Assembly (NCBI RefSeq): GCF_002216775.1
Contig: NZ_CP022315.1
Coordinates: 2,604,001-2,668,000 of the forward strand
Source: Virgibacillus phasianinus
GTDB taxonomy: Bacteria > Bacillota > Bacilli > Bacillales > Amphibacillaceae
Direction: 5' to 3'
DNA length: 64,000 bases
Shown: positions 8,457 through 22,879 of the stretch, one piece after another
Layout: each line of letters starts with the position of its first letter
How positions within the stretch are numbered: the first letter of the stretch is position 1
Made by a program: the position numbers and the translations under genes
The notes under the pieces: model-generated
Told to the model about the DNA's origin: nothing
The model's database searches: none
The model's input: only the letters and a program-made list of their open reading frames with translations

Positions 8457-9185
8457 TTATAAAACTTTACTTAAAAAAGCCTGTGTACGTTCGTGACGCG
8501 GGTTATTGAATAGTTCTTCCGGAATATTTTGTTCGACAATCAACCCTTCATCAATGTATAAAACCCGGTCTCCAACCTCGCGTGCAAAGCCCATTTCATG
8601 TGTCACAACAACCATTGTCATTCCCTCGTTAGCCAGTTGCTTCATGACCTCTAGCACATCACCAACCATCTCCGGATCAAGTGCTGATGTTGGCTCATCA
8701 AACAGCATGATTTTCGGGTTCATCGCAAGCGCCCGCGCAATAGCAACACGTTGCTTTTGTCCACCCGATAAAGATCCCGGATAGCTGCCAGCTTTATCGC
8801 TTAAGCCAACTTTTTCTAACAGCTCCTCGGCTTTCCTGGTTGCTTCTTGTTTTGGTGTCCCACGTGTTTTCATGGGGGCAAGAATTATATTTTCCATTAC
8901 CGTTTTATGCGGAAACAGATTGAATTGTTGAAACACCATACCAACTTCTTGACGGATGGTATTGATATTGGCACTCTTGTCTGTTATGTCCTGACCGTCA
9001 ACAATTACATGGCCGCCAGTAATTTTCTCAAGCCGATTCAAACAACGAAGAAAGGTGCTTTTACCAGACCCCGATGCACCAATAACACACACTACCTCTT
9101 TTTCTTCAATGGAAACACTGATGTCCTTCAAGACTTCAAGTTTTCCAAAGGATTTTTTAAGGTTTTTTACATCAATTATAGTCAT
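8457..9185 (-). CDS. Polar amino-acid ABC transporter, ATP-binding subunit (GlnQ/ArtR type)
   Basis: 242 aa, the usual length. Walker [10 protein letters not shown] at 36-44, Q-loop region [15 protein letters not shown] near 82-96, ABC signature LSGGQKQR near 138-145, Walker [13 protein letters not shown] near 158-169, and the switch His in [10 protein letters not shown]. It powers import of a polar amino acid (arginine, glutamine or similar). The start overlaps the permease stop by 4 bp, so translation is coupled. The order binding protein-permease-ATPase matches B. subtilis artPQR (yqiXYZ), but the substrate cannot be assigned with certainty. Confidence 0.93.
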   Translation of the reverse strand: MTIIDVKNLKKSFGKLEVLKDISVSIEEKEVVCVIGASGSGKSTFLRCLNRLEKITGGHVIVDGQDITDKSANINTIRQEVGMVFQQFNLFPHKTVMENIILAPMKTRGTPKQEATRKAEELLEKVGLSDKAGSYPGSLSGGQKQRVAIARALAMNPKIMLFDEPTSALDPEMVGDVLEVMKQLANEGMTMVVVTHEMGFAREVGDRVLYIDEGLIVEQNIPEELFNNPRHERTQAFLSKVL

Positions 9186-9826
9186 CGTAATTCAAATCTC
9201 CTTTCAAGAAAACTAGAGAGCAGGGACAATAAATAAATAATGATGAAATACATGACCCCAACTGCAAGCCAAATATTAAAAGCCTCAAAGGTTCTGGCAA
9301 TAACCACCTGTCCCTTCTGGGTTAAATCGGCAATTCCAATTACTGATAATAAGGAAGTGTCTTTTAAACTAATTATTCCTTGGTTCGTGAAGGTAGGAAG
9401 CATTCGCCTAAATGCTTGCGGCAATATAATATAACGCATGTTCTGTGTGCTGGTTAATCCCAGTGAGCGGGCAGCTTCTGTCTGACCCTTATCCATTGAC
9501 TGGATTCCGGCCCGGATGATTTCAGCGAAATATGCACCTGCATTGATTGCGACAGTGATAATACCAGCTGTAGTGCGGTCCAAAGATATAAATTCAAGTG
9601 AGTTCAGACCGAAATAGAAAAAGAATAACTGAACTAAAATTGGGGTTCCGCGAATAGCATCAATAAAAATTTTGGCAATCCAGTTCAGTATCCACCAGGG
9701 CGATAATCGAAGCAGAGCCATGATTAAACCAATAATAAAACCAATAATAATTGCAATCACAAATACATAGATTGTCATTTTTAGTCCTTCCCATAAGTAG
9801 GGAAGGGAGTCGATAATAACCTCCAT
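9182..9826 (-). CDS. Polar amino-acid ABC transporter, permease subunit (HisM/GlnP family)
   Basis: 214 aa, about five membrane helices. The EAA loop, which docks to the ATPase, is seen as [22 protein letters not shown] near residues 135-155. The [18 protein letters not shown] segment near 57-74 is typical of the His/Glu/Gln/Arg permease family. Middle gene of a three-gene operon; it overlaps the ATPase gene by 4 bp and follows the binding-protein gene by 55 bp. Likely a homodimer, because only one permease gene is present. Confidence 0.93.
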   Translation of the reverse strand: MEVIIDSLPYLWEGLKMTIYVFVIAIIIGFIIGLIMALLRLSPWWILNWIAKIFIDAIRGTPILVQLFFFYFGLNSLEFISLDRTTAGIITVAINAGAYFAEIIRAGIQSMDKGQTEAARSLGLTSTQNMRYIILPQAFRRMLPTFTNQGIISLKDTSLLSVIGIADLTQKGQVVIARTFEAFNIWLAVGVMYFIIIYLLSLLSSFLERRFELR

Positions 9827-9881
9827 TTATCCAACCACCTTTAATAAAAGAAGCGCGCTGTATAGCGCGCTCTCTGATAAA

Positions 9882-10673
9882 TTATTGTTCGCCAAGATAA
9901 GTACTTAAAATTTCATCGTATTTACCACTTTCCTTGAGTGCAGCTAATCCATCATTAATCTTTTTAAGGAGTTCATCATTTTCACCTTTTAATACAGCAA
10001 TACCATAATTGTCCCCGTTCAACCGATCCCCAACCAACTGTAATTTAAGATCACTTTGAGCAATAGCATATGAAATTACTGGATAATCCTCAATTAATGC
10101 ATCTGATGTGCCGTTAGCCACTTCCTGAAACATGGATGTGCTATCGTTAACCTGCACGATATCATATCCATATTTGTCCTTATTTTCTTCAGCAAAGTTT
10201 GCACCAGTAGTTCCTTTTTTAACTGCTACGGTTTTGCCTTTTAAATCTTCTAAACTAGTAATTTCTGAATTTCCATCGGCAACTACCAAAGACAGTCCGG
10301 CTTCAAAATATGGATCAGAGAAATTAACTACCTTTTTGCGGTCGTCTGTAATACTCATACCTGCAATAGCAATATCTAGTTCTCCCGCCTGTAATGCCGG
10401 AATAATACCACTAAAGTCCATTGGAGATAACTCGATTTCAAAGCCTTGATCCTCGGCAATAGCATTTATTAAATCAACGTCTATTCCTTTGTAATCATCA
10501 CCCTCCTGAAATTCAAAAGGCGGGTAAGTTGTATCGATACCTACTTTATATACTTTCCCATCACTGTCTCCATTTCCGCCTGAAGCTTTGCTTTCATCTG
10601 AGTCGTTTGACCCACATGCAGCTAATACAATCATTAAAGCGAATAAAAGACTAAATAAACTAATCTTCTTCAT
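9882..10673 (-). CDS. Polar amino-acid ABC transporter, substrate-binding lipoprotein
   Basis: 263 aa. Lipoprotein signal peptide with lipobox LAAC (Cys 20), then a Ser/Gly/Asp-rich linker to about residue 40. The mature domain is a family-3 solute-binding protein: VGIDTTYPPFEFQEG (45-59), the GIDVDLINAIAED segment, AGMSITDDRKKVVNFSDPYF and the GTTGANFAEEN loop that contacts the ligand backbone. First gene of the operon; the gap of 55 bp to the permease gene contains an inverted GCGCGCT pair (about 9853-9870) that may trim readthrough so the binding protein is made in excess. The ligand is probably arginine, glutamine or cystine. Confidence 0.93.
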   Translation of the reverse strand: MKKISLFSLLFALMIVLAACGSNDSDESKASGGNGDSDGKVYKVGIDTTYPPFEFQEGDDYKGIDVDLINAIAEDQGFEIELSPMDFSGIIPALQAGELDIAIAGMSITDDRKKVVNFSDPYFEAGLSLVVADGNSEITSLEDLKGKTVAVKKGTTGANFAEENKDKYGYDIVQVNDSTSMFQEVANGTSDALIEDYPVISYAIAQSDLKLQLVGDRLNGDNYGIAVLKGENDELLKKINDGLAALKESGKYDEILSTYLGEQ

Positions 10674-10830
10674 CGAACTGCCCCCTTATTTGTAATAGAA
10701 AACGCTGTCATATGTGTATTTTATAAAAGGACTCCTGTTATGTCAAGAAAAATCAAAATATTAAAACGAGTTTCTGACTATTCAAGTTATAGCGGGTAAA
10801 ACGACCTATTTTGACAATGTTCGACAATTT

Positions 10831-10864
10831 AAAAGGTCCTGTTGTTAAATACAACAGAACCTTT
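10831..10864 (-). terminator. Terminator of mnmM
   Basis: A stem with one mismatch (AAAGGT.CTGTTGT pairing with ACAACAG.ACCTTT), with T-rich sequence after it on the reverse strand. It lies directly after the mnmM stop codon. Confidence 0.65.
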
Positions 10865-10868
10865 ATAT

Positions 10869-11441
10869 TTACCGTGTTTTTCTTTCGATTGCAATGATAA
10901 AAGGCGGGGTATTTTTTTGATTTATAAATCCGTAATAAAGTACATTATATTGCTTTTGGTTCAGTTGATGGACGTATTCCAAAATATTTCGTTTCTCGAT
11001 ATCCCCACCTTCATGACCATGGTAGACAACTAAAACGACAATCCCGTTTTCTTTCAAGTGTGATAGAATTCCTTCAATGGCAAGGATAGTACTTTCGCTT
11101 TTGGTAACGATCCCTTTATCACTTCCGGGAAGATATCCAAGATTAAATATTGCGCCGCCAAGTGATGTTAGTTGATCAACGGTCAGATGATGAATGGCAT
11201 TGCTGTGACTGTCCTTGATAATGGTTGCATTCGTAATTTTATGTACAGCAAGGTTTTCCTTTGTATGCTCGATTGCCTGCTCTTGGATATCAAAGCCAAA
11301 TACATGGCCATTTTCCCCAACAATTTCACTTAAAAAAACAGTATCATGACCATTTCCGCATGTGGCGTCGATTACTGTGTCGCCTTTATTTACGGCTTCT
11401 TCCATTAAATAATGGGAGAATTGAATAATTCCTTTTAACAT
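10869..11441 (-). CDS. mnmM: tRNA 5-aminomethyl-2-thiouridine methyltransferase MnmM (YtqB)
   Basis: 190 aa, a Rossmann-fold SAM-dependent methyltransferase. Motif I is DATCGNGHDTVFL (residues 25-37), followed by acidic motif II (GFDIQEQAI) and the NLGYLPGSDK segment near 102-111 typical of the YtqB family. In B. subtilis YtqB methylates nm5s2U to mnm5s2U at the wobble base of tRNAs. Neighbour of leuS as in B. subtilis, but divergently transcribed. Start ATG at 11441 is supported by full alignment with the family; the upstream site is weak. Confidence 0.88.
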   Translation of the reverse strand: MLKGIIQFSHYLMEEAVNKGDTVIDATCGNGHDTVFLSEIVGENGHVFGFDIQEQAIEHTKENLAVHKITNATIIKDSHSNAIHHLTVDQLTSLGGAIFNLGYLPGSDKGIVTKSESTILAIEGILSHLKENGIVVLVVYHGHEGGDIEKRNILEYVHQLNQKQYNVLYYGFINQKNTPPFIIAIERKTR

Positions 11442-11518
11442 GTGTATTCACCCTTATTATGCTTCTCTAGTATTAAATAATTTTAACATGAACATAATAG
11501 GATAAGAAGGAAACAGAC

Positions 11519-11547
11519 TTGACAATGATGCACCAATTCATTACAAT
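11519..11547 (+). promoter_or_regulatory. Sigma-A promoter of leuS
   Basis: TTGACA, 17-nt spacer, TACAAT. Transcription would start near 11554, at the 5' end of the T-box leader. Confidence 0.8.
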
Positions 11548-11553
11548 TCGATA

Positions 11554-11800
11554 TACATATTGTAATAACGATGCAAAGGACTAGTAATAAATAATTCAGG
11601 TATAGCGAGACAGTGGTAGGTGGAAACTGTTCCTGAACATTTATGAACTCACCTTTAATGTTGCAGAAGTGAATCTAGTAGTTTCTGCCGTGAATCCACG
11701 TTACGGATACAAAGTGAACGTGTGATTAACGTTAATTTGGGTGGTACCGCGGGAGATACAGCTTCTCGTCCCTTTTTATGGGATGAGTGGCTTTTTTTAA
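11554..11800 (+). promoter_or_regulatory. T-box leader of leuS (leucine, CUC specifier)
   Basis: Stem I begins near 11576 (AAAGGACTAGTA) and contains AGCGAGACAGTGGTAGGTGG. The specifier is probably CTC at 11648-11650 in GAACTCACC. The conserved T-box GGGTGGTACCGCGG is at 11739-11752, followed by a terminator stem (about 11761-11795) and T run. Uncharged tRNA-Leu stabilises the antiterminator and lets transcription reach leuS. Confidence 0.95.
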
Positions 11801-11820
11801 TTTACAAAGGAGGAAGACAG

Positions 11821-14235
11821 ATGGGTTTTGATCATCAAAAGATTGAAAAAAAATGGCAATCTTATTGGCAAGAGAATAAAACGTTTAAAACGGATACTTA
11901 TTCAAAGAAAGAGAAGGTATATACGCTTGACATGTTTCCCTATCCATCAGGTGCTGGCCTTCATGTTGGACATCCGGAGGGATATACAGCGACCGATATT
12001 TTTTCACGAATGAAGCGTATGCAGGGGTATGAGGTACTGCATCCAATTGGCTGGGATGCATTTGGTCTTCCTGCTGAGCAATACGCACTTGATACAGGAA
12101 ATAGCCCCGCAGCTTTCACCTTGAAAAATATAGAAACATTTAAGCGCCAGATTCAAGAGCTTGGTTTTTCGTATGACTGGGATCGTGAAATTAATACAAC
12201 AGATCCGGAATATTATAAGTGGACGCAGTGGATTTTCACGAAGCTTTACGAAAAGGGACTTGCTTACGTAGATGAAGTGGCGGTTAATTGGTGCCCGGCA
12301 CTTGGTACTGTACTGGCAAATGAGGAAGTAATTGACGGTAAGAGCGAACGTGGAGGGCACCCGGTTGTTCGTAGGCCAATGAAACAATGGATGTTAAAGA
12401 TCACTGCTTATGCTGATCGTCTTATGGAAGATTTGGAAGAACTTGACTGGCCTGAAAGCATTAAAGATATGCAACGTAATTGGATTGGACGTTCTGAAGG
12501 GGCAGAAGTAACCTTTGCCATTGGTGGAACAAATGGAACATTTACCGTGTTCACAACCAGACCAGATACTCTCTTTGGTGCGACATACGCTGTACTGGCA
12601 CCGGAACACCCGTTGGTTAACGAAATCGTTAAACCTGAACAGAAGGAAGCGGTCGAATCATATCTGTATGAAGTGCAAACAAAGTCTGATCTTGAACGGA
12701 CGGATCTCGCAAAAGATAAGACAGGTGTTTTCACAGGTGCTTACGCCATTAATCCTACTAATAATGAAAAAATGCCTATTTGGGTTGCTGATTATGTATT
12801 AATGACTTATGGTTCGGGAGCGATTATGGCGGTGCCAGCGCATGACGAACGTGACTTTGAGTTTGCTACTAAATTTGAATTGCCAATTGTTGAAGTTGTC
12901 GAAGGTGGGGACATAGAAAGCGAACCGTATACAGGGGACGGTGAGCATGTAAACTCAGCGTTTTTGAATGGAATGGGTAAGGAAGCAGCGATTTCAAAGA
13001 TGATTGATTGGCTTGAAAATAATGACAAAGGTCAGAAGAAGGTAACGTACCGACTTCGTGATTGGTTATTCTCAAGACAGCGTTATTGGGGCGAACCCAT
13101 CCCAATCATCCACTGGGAAGATGGCACAATGACAGCTGTACCAGAAGAGGAACTACCTTTGGAACTTCCTGAACTAACAGAAATAAAACCATCTGGAACA
13201 GGCGAATCCCCACTAGCCAATAGTGACTGGGTGAACGTTGTTGATCCTAAAACTGGTATGAAGGGACGACGTGAAACAAATACAATGCCACAATGGGCTG
13301 GTAGCTGCTGGTACTTCCTTCGTTTCATTGATCCCGACAACACTGAGAGAATTGCTGATCCAGAGGCATTAAAAGAATGGTTGCCAGTCGACACGTATAT
13401 TGGCGGTGCTGAACATGCGGTGCTCCATCTACTATATGCACGATTCTGGCATAAGTTTTTGTATGATATCGGCGTGGTTCCAACCAAGGAGCCATTCATG
13501 AGACTCTTTAATCAAGGAATGATTCTTGGTGAAGGCAATGAGAAAATGAGTAAATCAAAAGGTAATGTTGTGAACCCAGATGATATTGTAAGTTCACACG
13601 GTGCTGATACACTAAGGCTTTACGAAATGTTTATGGGACCACTGGATGCTGCAATTGCCTGGTCTACAAATGGATTAGACGGCGCAAGAAGATTTCTTGA
13701 TCGTGTATGGCGCGTGATCATCAATGAGGATGGGTCCCTATCCGAAAAAATTTCAGTGGGTGTTCAACATACGTCGCTTGAAAAGGTATATCATCAAACA
13801 GTTAAGAAGGTTACAGATGACTTTGAAAACTTGCATTTTAATACCGGGATTTCCCAAATGATGGTGTTTATCAATGAAGGATATAAAGCGGAACAGCTTC
13901 CAAAGGAATATATAGAAGGGTTTGTAAAATTACTTTCTCCAGTTGCCCCCCATATTTCAGAGGAATTGTGGAATAGACTTGGACATCAGGAGACCATTAG
14001 TTATGAACCATGGCCGGTCTATGATGAATCAAAACTAGTGGAGGATGAGGTCGAAATTGCTCTGCAGGTAATGGGCAAGGTACGGTCAAAAATAAATGTT
14101 GCCAAAGATATTTCTAAAAATGAGCTAGAAAAAGTTGCGCTTAACGATGACAAAATGCAGGAATGGCTGGATGGCAAGACAATTAGAAAGGTAATAGTGG
14201 TACCCGGAAAATTGGTAAACGTTGTAGCGAACTAG
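11821..14235 (+). CDS. leuS: Leucyl-tRNA synthetase
   Basis: 804 aa, equal to the B. subtilis enzyme. Class I synthetase: HIGH motif as HVGH at 48-51 in [21 protein letters not shown] near 575-579, an editing (CP1) domain between about 225 and 415 with the [11 protein letters not shown] segment that is the conserved editing-site entry, and an anticodon-binding C-terminal part. Start ATG 11821 is chosen because AAAGGAGG ends 6 nt upstream; an in-frame extension to 11722 overlaps the T-box terminator and is not translated. Monocistronic with its own terminator. Confidence 0.98.
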   Translation: MGFDHQKIEKKWQSYWQENKTFKTDTYSKKEKVYTLDMFPYPSGAGLHVGHPEGYTATDIFSRMKRMQGYEVLHPIGWDAFGLPAEQYALDTGNSPAAFTLKNIETFKRQIQELGFSYDWDREINTTDPEYYKWTQWIFTKLYEKGLAYVDEVAVNWCPALGTVLANEEVIDGKSERGGHPVVRRPMKQWMLKITAYADRLMEDLEELDWPESIKDMQRNWIGRSEGAEVTFAIGGTNGTFTVFTTRPDTLFGATYAVLAPEHPLVNEIVKPEQKEAVESYLYEVQTKSDLERTDLAKDKTGVFTGAYAINPTNNEKMPIWVADYVLMTYGSGAIMAVPAHDERDFEFATKFELPIVEVVEGGDIESEPYTGDGEHVNSAFLNGMGKEAAISKMIDWLENNDKGQKKVTYRLRDWLFSRQRYWGEPIPIIHWEDGTMTAVPEEELPLELPELTEIKPSGTGESPLANSDWVNVVDPKTGMKGRRETNTMPQWAGSCWYFLRFIDPDNTERIADPEALKEWLPVDTYIGGAEHAVLHLLYARFWHKFLYDIGVVPTKEPFMRLFNQGMILGEGNEKMSKSKGNVVNPDDIVSSHGADTLRLYEMFMGPLDAAIAWSTNGLDGARRFLDRVWRVIINEDGSLSEKISVGVQHTSLEKVYHQTVKKVTDDFENLHFNTGISQMMVFINEGYKAEQLPKEYIEGFVKLLSPVAPHISEELWNRLGHQETISYEPWPVYDESKLVEDEVEIALQVMGKVRSKINVAKDISKNELEKVALNDDKMQEWLDGKTIRKVIVVPGKLVNVVAN

Positions 14236-14251
14236 TTCTGAATTCAGATAG

Positions 14252-14288
14252 AAAAAACCCGTTATTTCATTCAAATAACGGGTTTTTT
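14252..14288. terminator. Bidirectional terminator between leuS and the secreted protein gene
   Basis: A 16-bp perfect stem (14252-14267 with 14273-14288) with a 5-nt loop, A run on the left and T run on the right, between two convergent genes. Confidence 0.93.
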
Positions 14289-14295
14289 TAAATTC

Positions 14296-15060
14296 CTATT
14301 GTTCTAATGGTACCCACTTGGTTGTTAGAATAATCCATTTCCCTTTTTCGAAATACCAAAGCGTTTCAATCGTGCCCAACTGATCCGCATGGTAAGCCCC
14401 GCTGATTTGCTGATAGCTTTTTAATCCGTAACCTTTACTTTTACTAATTAATACTGGTTCATAAAACGCTATCGGATCAATCATTAATGAAGCAGGTTTT
14501 AGCAGAGCACCATTTTTATTGTAAATCCCCAGTCTGGTGTATGCATTGGTCCGGTCCTTTACATCGACGTAAATTGGTTTATTGCCGGGGGTTAAAGATA
14601 TAAATACTCTAAAGTTCTCAAGGAATTTCCCTTTAACATATCGCTGAACCGGCAATTCAATTTTGGTGAGTTTTTCATCTTTCAGCGTATTCAGCTGATA
14701 ACTGTACAATCCTCCGCTTCCTCCGGTAGGGCTTTGATAATAGATGTCAGTAACATCATCATGATTCAGATCATAAAATTGTAAGGTCGGTTCATATCCA
14801 CCGCCGTATTGGACCTCCCACTTTTTGGAACGGGAATCCTTAATAACCGCCCAAATCTTTTGATAGTAGGAAGAATCTTTACTGAATGGAATTGCTTTTA
14901 ACACGACTGTCTCTTTTTGATCATCACCTGTGACATCTTCTTTATAGGTATGAATAGTTGTTGATTCAGGTGTTTTTGATTTAGTTTCAGCTTGTAATGA
15001 AATGGGAAGAAGAACTATAAGAACTAGTAATAAAGAGAGTGTTAAATATATCTGTTTCAT
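14296..15060 (-). CDS. Secreted hypothetical protein with FG-GAP-like acidic repeats
   Basis: 254 aa from ATG 15060, which has AGGAGA 7 nt upstream; an ATG two codons earlier is too close to that site. Residues 1-24 are a signal peptide ending near LQAETKS with no lipobox, so the protein should be exported. Two short acidic motifs, DVTGDDQKETVVL (about 40) and DLNHDDVTDIYYQ (about 98), resemble the calcium-binding loops of FG-GAP/VCBS repeats. I do not recognise a characterised homologue and assign no function. It is convergent with leuS and divergent from ytwF. Confidence 0.75.
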   Translation of the reverse strand: MKQIYLTLSLLLVLIVLLPISLQAETKSKTPESTTIHTYKEDVTGDDQKETVVLKAIPFSKDSSYYQKIWAVIKDSRSKKWEVQYGGGYEPTLQFYDLNHDDVTDIYYQSPTGGSGGLYSYQLNTLKDEKLTKIELPVQRYVKGKFLENFRVFISLTPGNKPIYVDVKDRTNAYTRLGIYNKNGALLKPASLMIDPIAFYEPVLISKSKGYGLKSYQQISGAYHADQLGTIETLWYFEKGKWIILTTKWVPLEQ

Positions 15061-15194
15061 TTTCATTCTCCTGACTAAGGTTAAATTAGGTATGTCTGGC
15101 CTACCTTTAGAATGTGTCACATATTTGCAACCTATACGCTAAATAGGTATGATGAAATTCGTAACAAACGTTTGAAAAGAAAGGCTGATTTAGT

Positions 15195-15503
15195 ATGGAT
15201 AGTATACAGGAGTTTACCCCTGAAGAACTGCAGAATTTGATGGGGAAAGAAAATAGTATTGTAATTATAGATGTGAGGGAAGTTGAAGAGGTGGCACAAG
15301 GGATGATAGAAGATGCCAAACATATTCCACTGCAGGAAATTCCAAATAGTATAGATGAATTAAGCAAGGATAAGCACTATGTTCTTGTTTGCAGATCTGG
15401 TGCAAGAAGTATGCGTGCAGCAACTTATCTTGATGAACAAGGGTTTAAGGTATCTAATTTAGCCGGTGGGATGCTTGATTGGGATGGTGAAGTTGTTTAT
15501 TAA
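15195..15503 (+). CDS. ytwF: Rhodanese-like sulfurtransferase YtwF
   Basis: 102 aa, a single rhodanese domain. The active-site loop CRSGAR is at 69-74 with Cys 69 as the expected persulfide carrier; VIIDVREVEEV near 25 and NLAGGMLDWDGEV near 87 are the other family landmarks. Such small rhodaneses carry sulfane sulfur in the cytosol; the partner is not known, although ThiI and NifZ (61.4-63.8 kb) handle persulfide sulfur elsewhere in the window. Equivalent to B. subtilis YtwF (103 aa). Confidence 0.88.
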   Translation: MDSIQEFTPEELQNLMGKENSIVIIDVREVEEVAQGMIEDAKHIPLQEIPNSIDELSKDKHYVLVCRSGARSMRAATYLDEQGFKVSNLAGGMLDWDGEVVY

Positions 15504-15573
15504 ACCACTATAATTTAGGCTGGTCTCTTAATATTCCTTAGGCGAAGCCTTAAGGGAAAGCCTAAAAAGAAGA

Positions 15574-15611
15574 ATTCGGGATTCACTGTAATTTGGTGAA
15601 TACCGAGCTTT
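15574..15611 (+). terminator. Probable terminator of ytwF
   Basis: An imperfect stem pairs TTCGGGATTCAC with GTGAATACCGAG, followed by CTTTTCT. The rest of 15504-15655 shows no gene. Confidence 0.5.
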
Positions 15612-15659
15612 TCTAACATCTTGTTAAGTAAGGTTCTAAATTTTTATATGCGAATAGTA

Positions 15660-15688
15660 TTGACTTTTATAAAAGAAGTATGTAAAAT
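15660..15688 (+). promoter_or_regulatory. rrn promoter P1
   Basis: TTGACT, 17-nt spacer, TAAAAT. First of two tandem sigma-A promoters ahead of the rRNA operon, the usual Bacillus arrangement. Confidence 0.75.
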
Positions 15689-15758
15689 GTATTTTGCTGT
15701 TCAAAAAACAAGAATCTTTTATTGCTTTAGTGCGAAAAAATATTCATAATAGTTTCTA

Positions 15759-15787
15759 TTGACAGTTTAATTATAAAGTGATATAAT
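15759..15787 (+). promoter_or_regulatory. rrn promoter P2
   Basis: TTGACA, 17-nt spacer, TATAAT: a perfect consensus promoter, 99 bp downstream of P1. It drives the 16S-23S-5S operon. Confidence 0.92.
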
Positions 15788-15826
15788 TCATTTACTGTCG
15801 ACATAAACAGACAATGTTGATTTGCT

Positions 15827-15864
15827 CCTTGAAAACTGAACAAACAATCAAGTAATATGTCAAG
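15827..15864 (+). other. 5' strand of the pre-16S processing stem
   Basis: CCTTGAAAACTGAACAAACA and the following ATATGTCAAG are complementary to 17740-17775 on the far side of the 16S gene. The pairing brings together both ends of 16S and is the expected RNase III substrate. Confidence 0.75.
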
Positions 15865-16060
15865 CAAAGCGTTAGCGACGTATGGGATGGACTGAACCGC
15901 AGGAGATAAAGGAAACACGGTGAGCGAAAGCGAATCGATGTTGACCTTATCGTACGGAGGTGAAGGAAGTCCACTAGTCGCTGGACGCTGAAGCTAGAGA
16001 AGCAACGAAACAAAGCTAAGACCAACGATAGAATTGATTGGTGTCGATTCTATTCAAACT

Positions 16061-17632
<1,572 letters not shown>

Positions 17633-17739
17633 AAAAACAGGAAGCGAGAAGCTACATGTAGTGGAAGCTGACCTGTTTAACGGAATCCCTGTGATAACCT
17701 GCTGGTTATCCGGGGGCGTAAGCCCTACTATCATGTAGG

Positions 17740-17775
17740 CCTTGACATATCAGGTTGTTTGTTCAGTTTTGAGGG
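17740..17775 (+). other. 3' strand of the pre-16S processing stem
   Basis: Complementary to 15827-15864. The 16S-23S spacer (17629-17863) otherwise has no tRNA gene. Confidence 0.7.
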
Positions 17776-17792
17776 ATGCGAATCTCTCTTTT

Positions 17793-17830
17793 TGTACCTT
17801 GAAAACTAAATAAGAGCAAGATAGACAACG
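17793..17830 (+). other. 5' strand of the pre-23S processing stem
   Basis: CCTTGAAAACTAAATAAGAG and the next 15 bases are complementary to 20790-20828 beyond the 3' end of 23S, so the two flanks can pair around the gene. Confidence 0.7.
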
Positions 17831-17863
17831 ACATCAAAAACGTAAGTTCTTAATCATAAAGAT

Positions 17864-20785
<2,922 letters not shown>

Positions 20786-20789
20786 CATT

Positions 20790-20828
20790 GATTGTCATCT
20801 ATTTAAGCTCTTATTTAGTTTTTAGGGT
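20790..20828 (+). other. 3' strand of the pre-23S processing stem
   Basis: Complementary to 17793-17830 (CTCTTATTTAGTTTTTAGGG side). Confidence 0.65.
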
Positions 20829-20899
20829 ATAAAATGAAAAAAGGTCTTGCATTTCGAAAGAAATATGACTATAATATATTTTGTCCTTAAATTTAATAT

Positions 20900-21017
20900 G
20901 GTCTGGTAGTTATAGCGGAGAAGTCACACCTGTTCCCATGCCGAACACAGCAGTTAAGCTCTCCAGCGCCGATGGTAGTTGGGACTTTGTCCCTGCAAGA
21001 GTAGGACGCCGCCAGGC
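20900..21017 (+). rRNA. rrf: 5S ribosomal RNA
   Basis: About 118 nt. Contains CACACCTGTTCCCATGCCGA and the CCGATGGTAGT segment typical of 5S; TCTGGTAGT at the 5' end pairs with GCCAGGC at the 3' end. No tRNA genes follow. Confidence 0.96.
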
Positions 21018-21023
21018 ACAGTT

Positions 21024-21058
21024 AATCAAGGGTACAATACCGTATCCTTGATTTTTTA
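21024..21058 (+). terminator. First rrn terminator
   Basis: Stem AATCAAGGGTAC with GTATCCTTGATT (one G-U), then TTTTT, immediately after 5S. Confidence 0.88.
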
Positions 21059-21061
21059 ATT

Positions 21062-21107
21062 AAACAACAAAGAGGTGCATGGTATTGCACCTCTTTGTTG
21101 TTTTTTT
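21062..21107. terminator. Second terminator, 18-bp perfect stem
   Basis: AAACAACAAAGAGGTGCA pairs fully with its complement around a 6-nt loop and is followed by seven T. It backs up the rrn terminator, and may also end the convergent small gene at 21121. Confidence 0.9.
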
Positions 21108-21120
21108 ATAAAGTGTTAAT

Positions 21121-21387
21121 TTAACTCATTCCATAGGGCCCAAGCGTTTGCTGATCGTTACTGCCGCCTCCATTGTTGCTGCCACTGATAGCACTGTTAT
21201 TGCTGTTACTACTGTTACTGCTGTTACCGCCACTTCCACCATTAGTGTTGCTCATTTGTGAAACGAGCGGAACGACTTGTTGCATCGTTTGGCCAAGAGA
21301 TTGATTATTCTTTGTCATGGTATAATACGTTGCTGCTCCAACGCCTACAGATGCTAATAGGGGTACCCACATTGCATTTTTTTCCAT
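21121..21387 (-). CDS. Small hypothetical protein with one membrane helix and a Ser/Asn/Gly tail
   Basis: 88 aa. Residues 6-24 (MWVPLLASVGVGAATYYTM) form a likely membrane segment or uncleaved signal; residues 48-77 are almost entirely Ser, Asn and Gly. Start ATG 21387 follows an AAGGGTTGAG site. I do not recognise a family with known function. The low-complexity tail suggests a surface or cell-wall-facing segment, but this is a guess. Confidence 0.65.
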   Translation of the reverse strand: MEKNAMWVPLLASVGVGAATYYTMTKNNQSLGQTMQQVVPLVSQMSNTNGGSGGNSSNSSNSNNSAISGSNNGGGSNDQQTLGPYGMS

Positions 21388-21484
21388 ACAAATCTCAACC
21401 CTTCTTATAAAATGTAATGAGTCTTTTATAGGATGATACAGTAGCTTTGAAAAAATGCCCGGTAAGACATACCATATTAATTAT

Positions 21485-22791
<1,307 letters not shown>

Positions 22792-22879
22792 CTATATTTT
22801 TAGACGAAACCTTATCGTACTTTTGGATAGGTATGATAAAATAAAAGTTATGTAATAAAAAATAGATGCAGGTGAATTT